A model generated the notes under the pieces. That model did no database searches. It was not told where the DNA came from and saw only the letters and a program-made list of their open reading frames with translations. This document shows positions 19,200 to 26,941 of a stretch of 64,000 bases of DNA, piece after piece; the first letter of the stretch is position 1, and every line of letters begins with the position of its first letter. The stretch covers positions 4,464,001 to 4,528,000 of the forward strand of contig NZ_WNWM01000002.1 of assembly GCF_009727155.1 (NCBI RefSeq), in the 5' to 3' direction. This stretch comes from Pseudoduganella dura (GTDB taxonomy: Bacteria > Pseudomonadota > Gammaproteobacteria > Burkholderiales > Burkholderiaceae_D). Made by a program: the position numbers and the translations under genes.

Positions 19200-19937
19200 T
19201 CACGCCACTTCGCGCGGCATGACAGCCCAAACGCCCTTGCGGCGCGCCTCCAGCGGCTGGAACTTGATCTTGTAGCTCATCTTCGGGCTTTCCTCGATCC
19301 AGTAGCCCAGGTACACGTAGGGCAGGCCCAGTTCGCGCGCCTGCTGGATCTGCCACATCACGTTGTAGGTGCCGAACGAGGCGGCCGGCAGATCCGGGTC
19401 GAAAAAGGTGTAGACGGACGACAGCCCGTCTGACAGCACGTCGATGATCGAGACCATGCGCAGCGTGCCGTCCGGCTCGCGGAACTCGACGAGGCGCGTA
19501 TTGACGCGGCTTTGCAGCAGGAACTGCGCGTACTGGTCGCGGCTGTCCTGGTCCATGCCGCCGCCGGCATGGCGCGTGCTTTGATAGCGCAGGTACAGCG
19601 CGTAATGCTCGTCCGAGAACGACAGCGTGGCCACGCCGGTACGCAGGTTGCCGTGCCGGGCCCACGCGCGTCGCTGGCCGCGCGTGGGCGTGAATTCGTC
19701 GGCCACCACGCGCACGGGAACGCAAGCCTGGCAACCATCGCAGTAGGGGCGGTAGGTAAAGATCCCGCTGCGGCGGAAACCGTTGCGCACCAGTTCGGAA
19801 TACACGTCCGCGTTGATCAGGTGCGAAGGCGTGGCGACCTGGGAGCGGGCCTGGCGTGTTTCCAGGTAACTGCAGGGATAGGGCGCGGTGGTATAGAACT
19901 GGAGCGCGGCAAAGGGAAGGTCGTTCAGCTGCGTCAT
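19200..19937 (-). CDS. bpt: Aspartate/glutamate leucyltransferase (arginyltransferase family)
   Basis: A 245-residue enzyme of the ATE family in its bacterial Bpt form. The N-terminal Cys motif [30 protein letters not shown] and the C-terminal [17 protein letters not shown] segment are visible. Bpt transfers leucine from Leu-tRNA to proteins with N-terminal Asp or Glu, marking them for ClpS-ClpAP. ATG 19937 gives the family start [12 protein letters not shown] 19970 is an alternative. It follows aat on the same strand. Confidence 0.92.
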   Translation of the reverse strand: MTQLNDLPFAALQFYTTAPYPCSYLETRQARSQVATPSHLINADVYSELVRNGFRRSGIFTYRPYCDGCQACVPVRVVADEFTPTRGQRRAWARHGNLRTGVATLSFSDEHYALYLRYQSTRHAGGGMDQDSRDQYAQFLLQSRVNTRLVEFREPDGTLRMVSIIDVLSDGLSSVYTFFDPDLPAASFGTYNVMWQIQQARELGLPYVYLGYWIEESPKMSYKIKFQPLEARRKGVWAVMPREVA

Positions 19938-20052
19938 GCAGAACCTGTCGAGGGATTGGCGGTTATGCATATCATAGCGCGTTCGCGAAAAACGCAGTGT
20001 GCGCAGGCACACCAACCTCGGCGGCCGGCCCCGCTGATCGGCCCGGCCGCCG

Positions 20053-20781
20053 TCAACCGCCGGCAACCACCGGCGGTACCGGCTGCCAGTCGCGGATACG
20101 GGGCCTGGCGATGGCCCGTTTCAGGTGCTCGAGGAACGCGCTGCGCGCAATGGGACGCGCGCCCAGCGAGGCCAGGTGGCCGGTTTCCTGCTGGCAGTCG
20201 ATCATCTTCACGCCATGCAGTTTCAAAAAATGCACGAGGTAGGCCAGCGCCACCTTCGAGGCGTCCGAGACGCGGGCGAACATCGATTCGCCATAGAACA
20301 TCTGGCCGATCGACACGCCGTAGGCGCCGCCCACCAGTTCGCCATCGAGCCACACCTCGGCCGAATGGGCGAAACCGAGCGCGTGCAGGCCGGTATAGCC
20401 GCGGATGATGTCTTCCGAGATCCACGTACCGGGGCCATCGCGGCGCGGCGAGGCACATGCGCGCATCACCTGCTCGAAGTCGCTGTCGAAGCGCACCTGC
20501 CAGCGGCCGTCCGTGCGCGCGCTCTTTTCCACTTTTTTCAGCGTCTTGACCAGGCTGGCGGACAGTTTGAACTCGTCCGTATGCAGCACCATGCGCGGGT
20601 CGGTGCTCCACCACAGGATCGGCTGGCCTTCCGAAAACCACGGGAAGATGCCGCGCTGGTAAGCGGCCAGCAGGCGTTCGGGCGACAGGTCGCCGCCGGC
20701 CGCCAGCAATCCGGGCGCCTCGGTGGTCAGCGCTTCGGATACGTCAGGGAAGGGAGTCTGGGCGCCGAGCCAGGGAATCAT
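20053..20781 (-). CDS. aat: Leucyl/phenylalanyl-tRNA-protein transferase
   Basis: A 242-residue cytoplasmic enzyme that adds Leu or Phe to proteins with N-terminal Lys or Arg. Motifs include [38 protein letters not shown] and [20 protein letters not shown], followed by [21 protein letters not shown] 20781 starts MIPWLG and overlaps the Nudix stop by four bases. The frame is open upstream but not family-like. It precedes bpt, so both N-degron transferases sit side by side. Confidence 0.95.
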   Translation of the reverse strand: MIPWLGAQTPFPDVSEALTTEAPGLLAAGGDLSPERLLAAYQRGIFPWFSEGQPILWWSTDPRMVLHTDEFKLSASLVKTLKKVEKSARTDGRWQVRFDSDFEQVMRACASPRRDGPGTWISEDIIRGYTGLHALGFAHSAEVWLDGELVGGAYGVSIGQMFYGESMFARVSDASKVALAYLVHFLKLHGVKMIDCQQETGHLASLGARPIARSAFLEHLKRAIARPRIRDWQPVPPVVAGG

Positions 20782-21350
20782 GAGTCGCTGCGCATGGGCC
20801 GCGTAATGTCCTGCGTGTGGAAGCCATAGCTGCCGCCTTCGAGTACTTTCGCGCGGTCGGCGAAGAAGCATTCCAGCGTGGTGCGGATCGTGGGGAACGC
20901 CAGGTCGTTCCACGGGATCTCGCTTTCCGTGAACATCTGCACTTCCAGGCTTTCCTCGCCGGGCGCGAAATCCAGGTCGCGCAGCCTGGCCAGGTAGAAC
21001 AGGTGCACCTGGTGCACGTGCTTCACGTTGAGCAGCGTGAAGAGCTTGCCCAGTTCGATGTTGGCGCCTGCTTCCTCTTCCGTTTCGCGCTGCGCCGCAT
21101 CGGCCGTGGTTTCATTGTTTTCCATGAAGCCGGCCGGCAGCGTCCAGTAGCCGTAGCGCGGCTCGATCGCCCGTTTGCAGAGCAAGACTTGCAGCTCGCC
21201 GTCGCGCTCCCATACCGGGATCGAGCCGATCACCATTTTCGGATTCTGGTAGTGGATCGTCGCGCACTGCGGGCAGACGTAGCGGGGGCGGTTGTCGCCG
21301 GCCGGGACCATCAGCTCGACCGGGTGGGCACATTCGGAGCAGAATTTCAT
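20778..21350 (-). CDS. Nudix hydrolase with zinc ribbon
   Basis: A 190-residue protein with an N-terminal zinc ribbon (CSEC and CPQC pairs) and a full Nudix box, [20 protein letters not shown] continuing AGA, around residues 76-98. It hydrolyses a nucleoside diphosphate derivative, and the ribbon places it near the NADH pyrophosphatase group. It is first in the row nudix-aat-bpt-pyrD and overlaps aat by four bases. Specific substrate not known. Confidence 0.9.
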   Translation of the reverse strand: MKFCSECAHPVELMVPAGDNRPRYVCPQCATIHYQNPKMVIGSIPVWERDGELQVLLCKRAIEPRYGYWTLPAGFMENNETTADAAQRETEEEAGANIELGKLFTLLNVKHVHQVHLFYLARLRDLDFAPGEESLEVQMFTESEIPWNDLAFPTIRTTLECFFADRAKVLEGGSYGFHTQDITRPMRSDS

Positions 21351-21481
21351 ACAGGGCAGGTAGCGGTTGTCGTTTGCCTACTTTACACCGTTTGCGTGCC
21401 AGCGCGGTACTGCCGGCAGCAGGTTGCGCGCCGCTGCTGGCGGATATATCGGATCTATCATCTGGAAAACGAGGATTGATA

Positions 21482-21510
21482 TTGCCTAAATCGGCGAAAG
21501 GGCCTATAAT
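21482..21510 (+). promoter_or_regulatory. Promoter of tRNA-fMet
   Basis: TTGCCT (21482-21487) and a perfect TATAAT (21505-21510) are spaced by 17 bases. The -10 ends 13 bases before the mature tRNA 5' end. Confidence 0.85.
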
Positions 21511-21523
21511 TCATTTCATCAGA

Positions 21524-21600
21524 CGCGGGGTGGAGCAGTCTGGCAGCTCGTCGGGCTCATAACCCGAAGGTCACAGGTTCAAATCCTGTCCCCGCAACCA
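21524..21600 (+). tRNA. Initiator tRNA-fMet (CAU)
   Basis: 77 bases with encoded CCA. The anticodon loop CTCATAA is flanked by three G-C pairs (GGG/CCC), and the first base C faces A at position 72; both are hallmarks of initiator tRNA. The T arm GGTTCAAATCC and acceptor stem CGCGGGG/CCCCGCA fit. A strong promoter lies upstream and a terminator follows, so it is a stand-alone unit. Confidence 0.97.
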
Positions 21601-21610
21601 GAATTCAAGA

Positions 21611-21644
21611 AAGCCGCCATCGGTAACACGATGGCGGCTTTTTT
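21611..21644 (+). terminator. Terminator of tRNA-fMet
   Basis: The 12-bp stem AAGCCGCCATCG / CGATGGCGGCTT with loop GTAACA is followed by four more T. It begins 10 bases after the tRNA. Confidence 0.9.
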
Positions 21645-21714
21645 ACTTTGTAATTTTTCTTTTCCACGCACGATTTCCTCCGCATCAATCTATATACTTG
21701 CCATTTCATAAACC

Positions 21715-22389
21715 ATGGTGGCTTGCATGTATGCAGGAACGCGCGGCGTTTATTCTCCGGCCGGATTGGCGCTGGCGCTGGTGCTGGTCCTGCACGCGGT
21801 CCTTTTTTATTTCCTGCTGCGGGATCAACCCGCCATGGAAAACCTTCCCACCGTTCGCTATTCCCGGCTGGTTTTCATCAGCCCGCCGCCTCCAAAACAG
21901 GCTGTGGAATCCCCCATGCAGCCACGTCAATCTCCTGTTAATACCCGGCCGGAGCGGCGCATTGCCGCCGGGTCGCCGGTTCCAGTCGGTGCCCCATCCC
22001 CTGCCGACGCCACAGCGCCACCTGTCACGCAAGCCGATCCATTTGAAGAACCCGCCCGTATCGATATCGACAGTATGGTCAGGCAGGCCGGCAAGGCCGA
22101 CCGGGAAACCCGCTCCGACAAGGAAATGCGGGGTTATGGTCCGGCAGCCGACTCGATGGAAGCCGTAATGACGCGTGCATTCACGGCCGCAAAACTGGCG
22201 GTACCGCTGAAATGGTATGAAGCGGCCCGGATTGAATTGTTCAGCGCGCCGAACGACAGAAAGCGGATTTACCAGATCACGACAGCGTTCGGCACTTATT
22301 GCCTTTTCTACCGCGACTACATCAATGAGCCGAGCGATCCGCCACGTATTTCGTCATGTCCGAGGCGTTTTGGCCCCGGTGCCAAGTAG
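21715..22389 (+). CDS. Hypothetical single-pass membrane protein, proline-rich
   Basis: The 224-residue product is not recognised. It has a short N-terminus, one transmembrane helix (about residues 15-36), a Pro-rich periplasmic linker with PPPPK and PVPVGAPSPAD, and a C-terminal globular part of about 90 residues with two cysteines (TYCLFY and ISSCPRRF). The layout resembles a TonB-like or cell-envelope anchor protein, but no TonB C-terminal domain is visible. ATG 21727 is an alternative start. It stands alone between the tRNA terminator and a convergent regulator. Confidence 0.65.
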   Translation: MVACMYAGTRGVYSPAGLALALVLVLHAVLFYFLLRDQPAMENLPTVRYSRLVFISPPPPKQAVESPMQPRQSPVNTRPERRIAAGSPVPVGAPSPADATAPPVTQADPFEEPARIDIDSMVRQAGKADRETRSDKEMRGYGPAADSMEAVMTRAFTAAKLAVPLKWYEAARIELFSAPNDRKRIYQITTAFGTYCLFYRDYINEPSDPPRISSCPRRFGPGAK

Positions 22390-22390
22390 T

Positions 22391-22432
22391 TCATGCTGGA
22401 ATCTGGCTTGATCGGGCCAGAATCCAGCATGA
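22391..22432. terminator. Long hairpin between convergent genes
   Basis: The arms CATGCTGGAATCTGGC (22392-22407) and GCCAGAATCCAGCATG (22416-22431) pair over 16 positions with one mismatch and an eight-base loop. The hairpin starts one to three bases after the stop of the hypothetical gene and 20 bases after the stop of the convergent MerR gene. It lacks a clear T tract, so a Rho-independent role is uncertain; protection of mRNA ends is the alternative. Confidence 0.5.
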
Positions 22433-22451
22433 AAAAGACGATTTGACTTGG

Positions 22452-23462
22452 TCAGGCGTGCTGCTGGACCATTCGCAGCCAGGCAATCATCTCATCCGTC
22501 ATGCCACGCGCGATCTGCAGGACAGATTCGTTCGCCATTGCAGCCTGGAAGCGGCCAAGCGTTTCCGGATTATCTCCGACCATGTCGTGGAATAACTCAT
22601 GCTTGAGCCGGGCCAGTTTTCTTGAATCCGGCATATTGCCCTCCGGGTCGGCCTTGATTTGGGCGCGGATCGATTCGAATAATGCGAACCATTCCTTGCC
22701 GCGCGAACGCTGGTGGCGGCGCATGCGTTCCACTTCCGCCGGCAGCAAGTATTTGGCCCAGGCGTCGAGTTTCAATTCGCCGATTATTTCGGCAATGTAG
22801 TCACGCATGGCCGGGCTGATACCGGTGCTTTGCTGGATGGCTGGCTCATTCACATGCATCGCATCGAGACGGGCCATCAGCGAAGCATTGCCGCCGGTAT
22901 CGCGTTCGAGCATCGTGATCCAGCGCAAGCCCAGCCGTTTTGCCTCCAGGCTCGTCGGCAATGTTTTGTCGGCCATGATGATTCCCACCTCGGCAACCAG
23001 TGCATCCCATTCTGCGCGGCAGTCATCGTCGTGCACCATGCGCAGATTGGCCAGTTCTTCCTTGGAAAAGTATTTCTCGTACATTTTCATTTGCTCCAGT
23101 ATGGTCAGCCATTCAGCCAGTTCCGGTTGTTCGCCCCGTGCGAGCTGCGTATGCAAGCCCAGCAAATGCGCATGCATGCGCGCCGCTTCATCGATCTGAT
23201 GTTGCAGCGCGGCCAGCTGGCGCTCGACGATTGCGAGTGCGGAGGTGCCGGAATTGGCCAGGAAATGTCCGATGTCGGCCAGTGGCATGCCGAGTTGACG
23301 CAGCGCCTGGACCTGCTGCAGGCGCGCCACATCGTCGCGGTCATAGAGCCGGTAGCCGGCATCGGTACGGACCGAAGGGCGGAGCAGCCCGATATCGTCG
23401 TAATGGTGGAGGGCGCGGACCGTAAGGCCCGCATGTTTCGCCAGTTGTCCAATCTTCAGCAT
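22452..23462 (-). CDS. MerR-family regulator with TipAS-like ligand domain
   Basis: A 336-residue regulator. Residues 1-70 form the MerR winged helix (IGQLAKHAGLTVRALHHYDD, IGLLRPSVR, GYRLYDRDDVARL). A coiled-coil dimerisation helix follows. The C-terminal half starts MYEKYFSKEELANLR, the hallmark of the TipAS antibiotic-recognition domain. Proteins of this type bind thiopeptide-like or other amphipathic drugs and activate multidrug genes, often including their own. A MerR-type promoter with a 19-bp spacer and dyad lies directly upstream, which supports autoregulation. Confidence 0.9.
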   Translation of the reverse strand: MLKIGQLAKHAGLTVRALHHYDDIGLLRPSVRTDAGYRLYDRDDVARLQQVQALRQLGMPLADIGHFLANSGTSALAIVERQLAALQHQIDEAARMHAHLLGLHTQLARGEQPELAEWLTILEQMKMYEKYFSKEELANLRMVHDDDCRAEWDALVAEVGIIMADKTLPTSLEAKRLGLRWITMLERDTGGNASLMARLDAMHVNEPAIQQSTGISPAMRDYIAEIIGELKLDAWAKYLLPAEVERMRRHQRSRGKEWFALFESIRAQIKADPEGNMPDSRKLARLKHELFHDMVGDNPETLGRFQAAMANESVLQIARGMTDEMIAWLRMVQQHA

Positions 23463-23486
23463 CGTCAGCTCCTCTTCGGTAAGGCC

Positions 23487-23517
23487 ATCGTGAAGCCTGA
23501 CGTTGCGTTAGGGTCAA
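23487..23517 (-). promoter_or_regulatory. MerR-type promoter and operator of the TipAS-like regulator
   Basis: On the minus strand TTGACC (complement of 23512-23517) is followed by 19 bases and then CACGAT as a weak -10. The spacer contains the imperfect dyad CTAACG-CAA-CGTCAG (23497-23511). An over-long 19-bp spacer with the operator inside it is the rule for MerR-controlled promoters. The -35 hexamer belongs to the first unit of the tandem repeat at 23512-23600. The weak -10 is the uncertain part. Confidence 0.65.
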
Positions 23518-23600
23518 GCAAATTCCTGGTCAAGCAGATCCTTGGTCAAGCAGATCCTTGGTCAAGCAAACCCCCGGTCAAGCAATATCCTGCTCAAGCC
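23512..23600. repeat. 16-bp tandem repeats (GGTCAAGC...), five and a half units
   Basis: The units start at 23512, 23528, 23544, 23560 and 23576, with a partial unit at 23592. Each begins GGTCAAGCA, that is TTGACC on the minus strand. Units two and three are identical. The array runs into the last codons and the stop of alkA (23594). Confidence 0.85.
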
Positions 23601-24499
23601 GTATTGGCGTCGGCTGGCGGGGCCAGGCTGGCCCACAGGTGGGCCGCCGCCATCGTACGGTGCGGTTGATACTGTTGCAAGATCCGCTCGGTGCGGAGAA
23701 TATCCGGCTTCTGCTCTTCGCCGAGCAGGCGCTGCAATGCGGCGCGGATCGCCACGTCGCCGTGCAGCGAGCAGTCGGCATGGCCGTAGCCGCGCAGCAG
23801 GCCATAGTTGACCGTCCACGGGCCGATGCCCTTGATCGCCAGCAGCCGCTGGCTGATCTGCGCGATGTCATTGTCCGCGCCGGTCGCGAGATCGAGTTCG
23901 CCGCTGGCGACCAGGCCGGAAAAGCGCTGCAGCGTTTCGGCTTTCGCGCGCGAAAACTTGCGGGACGTAAATTCTTCGATGGCGATGCGGGCGGTGTCGG
24001 GCGCCTCGGGGTAGCACCACAGGCCGCCCGAATGCCGGCGTCCGGCCAGCAGGATGAACGTGCGCCGCAGTGCGATCGCAAAGGGCAGGTTGATCTGCTG
24101 GCCGATGATCGCCCATGTCAGCGCTTCGAACACCGTGGCCGATTGCACGATGCGCAGGCCCGGCTGGCACCGCACGAGGGGGCCGAACAGGGGATCGGCG
24201 GCGGCAAACGCGCAGAATGGGTCCGGGTCGATGCGCAGGCCGAGGATGCTCAGCAACGCGTCGTCGATGTGCCGTTCCAGTGCCGGTGACGAGACGCCAT
24301 CGATTTCCGCCACGCAGGCGGCCGAGGCCGGCGTAAAGCGGATCGCCAGCACCACCGGCACGCCATCGAGCATGACGCCCTTGCGCAGCGAGTCCGGCCC
24401 GACATGTTCCGCGATGCCCTGCTCGTCGCGGCGATGGAAGGCGAGCACATCGCGCACGCGGTAGCCCGCCGGCAGCGGCAGCGTGCGTTCCAGCTTCAT
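23594..24499 (-). CDS. alkA: DNA-3-methyladenine glycosylase II (AlkA-type)
   Basis: A 301-residue base-excision repair enzyme. The N-terminal AlkA_N domain contains YRVRDVLAFHRRDEQGIAE. The HhH-GPD domain includes TWAIIGQQINLPFA and the helix-hairpin-helix LLAIKGIGPWTVNYGLLRG. The catalytic Asp normally follows about 20 residues later, and the segment CSLHGDVAIRAAL is present with that Asp. It removes 3-methyladenine and other alkylated bases. Its start overlaps the upstream transporter stop by four bases. There is no Ada methyltransferase domain. Confidence 0.92.
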   Translation of the reverse strand: MKLERTLPLPAGYRVRDVLAFHRRDEQGIAEHVGPDSLRKGVMLDGVPVVLAIRFTPASAACVAEIDGVSSPALERHIDDALLSILGLRIDPDPFCAFAAADPLFGPLVRCQPGLRIVQSATVFEALTWAIIGQQINLPFAIALRRTFILLAGRRHSGGLWCYPEAPDTARIAIEEFTSRKFSRAKAETLQRFSGLVASGELDLATGADNDIAQISQRLLAIKGIGPWTVNYGLLRGYGHADCSLHGDVAIRAALQRLLGEEQKPDILRTERILQQYQPHRTMAAAHLWASLAPPADANTA

Positions 24500-25383
24500 G
24501 CCGGCTTGCCCTTGCGCGCGGCAAAGGCCGGCCGGTAGCCGGTAACGAACGCCGTGCCCAGGAGGACGACGGCCGCGCCGGCGATCGTATACCAGCCCAC
24601 CACTTCGCGCAGGAACAGCGCGCCCCACAGGATGCCGAACAGGGGGCTGAGGAAGGTGACGGTCAGCGCGGACGTGGCGCCCACGTCGCGGATCAGCCCG
24701 TAGTACAGCAGGTAGGCGACGCCGCTGCACACCACGCCGAGCGCCAGCGCGGCGGCCATGATGCCGGTGGTGGGAGTGCCGGGCGCGGGAAAGAACAGCA
24801 GCGACGGCAGTACCATCAGCGCCGCCGTCCACATGCTGCCGTGCGCGTTCGCGAACGGCTCCACGGTCGGTGCGGCCCTGGCATACGTGCTGGCGATGCC
24901 GTAATTGAACGATGCGAACAGCGCGGCGGCGATGGCCAGCCCGGCGCCCTCGCGCGAACTGACATGGTCGAAGCCGACCAGCAGCGCCACGCCGGCGGTC
25001 CCCAACGCGATCCCCAGCAGTACCCGCGCGCTCACCATTTGCCGCTGCCATACCGCGCCGATCAGCGCGCCCCACATCGGCGCCGTGGCATTGAGCACGG
25101 CCAGCACCGAGGCCGACAGTGTCTTCGCCGCCCAGGCGAACAGCAGGAACGGCAGCGCCGAATTGAAAAAGCCCAGCACCATGTAGTGCTTCCAGTGGCG
25201 GCGCCAGTCAAGCGGCTTTTTCATCGCCAGCGCGATCGCCGCCAGGAACAGCGCGGCAAACACGACGCGGTATTCGATCAACAGCGCCGGGCCCAGCACG
25301 GGCGCCGCGATGCGCATGAACAGGAAGGAGCCGCCCCAGATGGCGGCAAGCAGGATCAGGCGGAAGAGGTTGGCGGTGGACAT
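24496..25383 (-). CDS. EamA/DMT-family transporter
   Basis: A 295-residue protein with ten predicted helices and two EamA repeats (LLAAIWGGSFLFMRIAAPVL near the start, FLSPLFGILWGALFLREVV in the second half). It probably exports a small metabolite; the substrate is unknown. It is translationally coupled to alkA by a 4-base overlap, an unusual partner for a repair enzyme. It is a different subfamily member from the DMT protein at 3335. Confidence 0.88.
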   Translation of the reverse strand: MSTANLFRLILLAAIWGGSFLFMRIAAPVLGPALLIEYRVVFAALFLAAIALAMKKPLDWRRHWKHYMVLGFFNSALPFLLFAWAAKTLSASVLAVLNATAPMWGALIGAVWQRQMVSARVLLGIALGTAGVALLVGFDHVSSREGAGLAIAAALFASFNYGIASTYARAAPTVEPFANAHGSMWTAALMVLPSLLFFPAPGTPTTGIMAAALALGVVCSGVAYLLYYGLIRDVGATSALTVTFLSPLFGILWGALFLREVVGWYTIAGAAVVLLGTAFVTGYRPAFAARKGKPA

Positions 25384-25450
25384 GAGGCGTATCGTTATTG
25401 TTCAACCACGGGCTTGGCCGTGGTGATGATTGTCGCCGCAATGGTGGCAG

Positions 25451-26485
25451 TTATGCCAGCTGGATCTTGCTGTCGAATTCGGCCAGGCAGGCGTTGGTGC
25501 CGGGCGCCTCCAGGGCGGCGGCGTGGTTCACCTGCAGCGCCGGCGGCACGCCGTTCTTCACCGCCGTCATCTCGGCCAGGATCGAGATCGCGATCTCCGA
25601 TGGCATCTTGCTGCCGATGTACAGGCCGATAGGCCCGTGCAGGCGTTCCAGTTGCGCTGCCGTCAGGTCGAATTCCAGCAGCCGTTCGCGCCGCTTCGCA
25701 TTGTTGGCGCGCGAGCCGATGGCGCCCACGTAGAACGCGTCCGACTTCAGCGCTTCCATCAGCGCCAGGTCGTCCAGCTTCGGGTCGTGGGTCAGCGCGA
25801 TCACGGCGCTGCGCCGGTCCAGCTTCATTTCGATCACCAGGTCGTCCGGCATGGCATGGACCAGGCGCACCTCCGGCAGCGCCCAGCCGGCGCGGTACTC
25901 CTCGCGCGGGTCGCAGACGGTGACGTGGTAATCCATCGCCGTGGCGATCTGCGCGACGAAGCGCGACAGTTGCCCGGCGCCGATGATCAGCAGCCGCCAG
26001 CGCGGGCCGTGCTGGGTGACCAGTTCATCGTCGGTGCGCGTCAGCACGTTGCCGGCCACGGCCCTGTCGAGCCGCACGGCGCCGGTGCGCAGATCGAGCC
26101 GGCGCTCCACCAGCTGGTGCTGTTCCAGCCGCTCCAGCAGTTCCGCGATGCGGCTGCCGGCCGACAGCGGTTCGAGCGCCAGTTCGATGGTGCCGCCGCA
26201 CGGCAGCCCGAAACGGTGCGCTTCATCGGCGGTGATGCCGTAGCTGACGATTTCCGGCAGTTGCCGCGTGATGCCTTCGCGCCGCACGCGGTCGATCAGG
26301 TCGTCCTCGATGCAGCCGCCGGACACGGAGCCGACGACGCGGCCGTCGTCGCAGATGGCGAGCAGGGCGCCGACCGGGCGGGGGCTCGAGCCCCATGTGC
26401 GGATGACGGTGACCAGTTCGCAGCGGTGCCCCGCGGCAATCCAGGCGGCGCTGGTTTTGAGTACTTCGAGATCGATGCTGTCCAT
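25451..26485 (-). CDS. XdhC/CoxI family protein
   Basis: A 344-residue protein with an N-terminal XdhC_CoxI domain (TVIRTWGSSPRPVGALLAI, VGSVSGGCIEDDLI) and a C-terminal Rossmann domain (LLIIGAGQLSRFVAQIA, FYVGAIGSRANNAKRRERLL). Members bind molybdenum cofactor and help sulfurate and insert it into xanthine dehydrogenase-type enzymes. No molybdo-hydroxylase genes are next to it. MoCo synthesis genes lie about 28 kb away in the same window. Confidence 0.9.
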   Translation of the reverse strand: MDSIDLEVLKTSAAWIAAGHRCELVTVIRTWGSSPRPVGALLAICDDGRVVGSVSGGCIEDDLIDRVRREGITRQLPEIVSYGITADEAHRFGLPCGGTIELALEPLSAGSRIAELLERLEQHQLVERRLDLRTGAVRLDRAVAGNVLTRTDDELVTQHGPRWRLLIIGAGQLSRFVAQIATAMDYHVTVCDPREEYRAGWALPEVRLVHAMPDDLVIEMKLDRRSAVIALTHDPKLDDLALMEALKSDAFYVGAIGSRANNAKRRERLLEFDLTAAQLERLHGPIGLYIGSKMPSEIAISILAEMTAVKNGVPPALQVNHAAALEAPGTNACLAEFDSKIQLA

Positions 26486-26497
26486 GGCCGGACTATA

Positions 26498-26941
26498 CTA
26501 CGGTGCGGTTTTTGCCGCTGCCGCCCTGGCAACAGTGCCTTTTCCACATACCGCATTCATCGCCACGGCATAGCGGGTGCCCGGTTCCACCTGTTCGGCG
26601 TCGAACGCCTCGAACTTGTAGGTGCCGACCGCTTCGCCCTTCGCCATGGGCTCGGGATAGAACGACTGTGTTTGCAGCGTCACGCTGCGCTCGTTGCAGT
26701 CGTACAGGTGCAGCGCCTTGACGGAGAGATACTGCTTGCCGTCCGGCGCCGTCTGCGGCTTGGCGAACGATTCGAGCGTCCAGGCACGGCGGCCGCCTTC
26801 GCCGTTTTTCCCGTCGCCTTTGCGGACGGATGCCTTGTCGATGAACACGCGGCTGTCCTTCGTGCTGCCGGCCTTTGTCCAGGTCACCGCATGTGCCAGC
26901 GGCGGCAGCGCGCACAGCACGAAGACCGCGGCACGCAGCAT
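26498..26941 (-). CDS. Secreted protein resembling surface-adhesin protein E
   Basis: A 147-residue protein with a Sec signal peptide (cleavage after AHA), followed by VTWTKAGSTKDSRVFIDKAS, a Trp in RAWTLESFAKPQ and a Cys pair (LYDCNERS and NAVCGKG). This pattern fits the small Adhesin_E-like family of exported proteins, whose role is mostly unknown. The ATG at 26941 overlaps the stop of the upstream lipoprotein gene by one base, so they are cotranscribed. Family assignment is from memory of the pattern. Confidence 0.7.
   Translation of the reverse strand: MLRAAVFVLCALPPLAHAVTWTKAGSTKDSRVFIDKASVRKGDGKNGEGGRRAWTLESFAKPQTAPDGKQYLSVKALHLYDCNERSVTLQTQSFYPEPMAKGEAVGTYKFEAFDAEQVEPGTRYAVAMNAVCGKGTVARAAAAKTAP

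Noticed and set aside
23512..23600. CRISPR-like or iteron origin array
   Set aside because: 16-bp units follow each other without spacers, and there is no replication gene or DnaA box cluster nearby.
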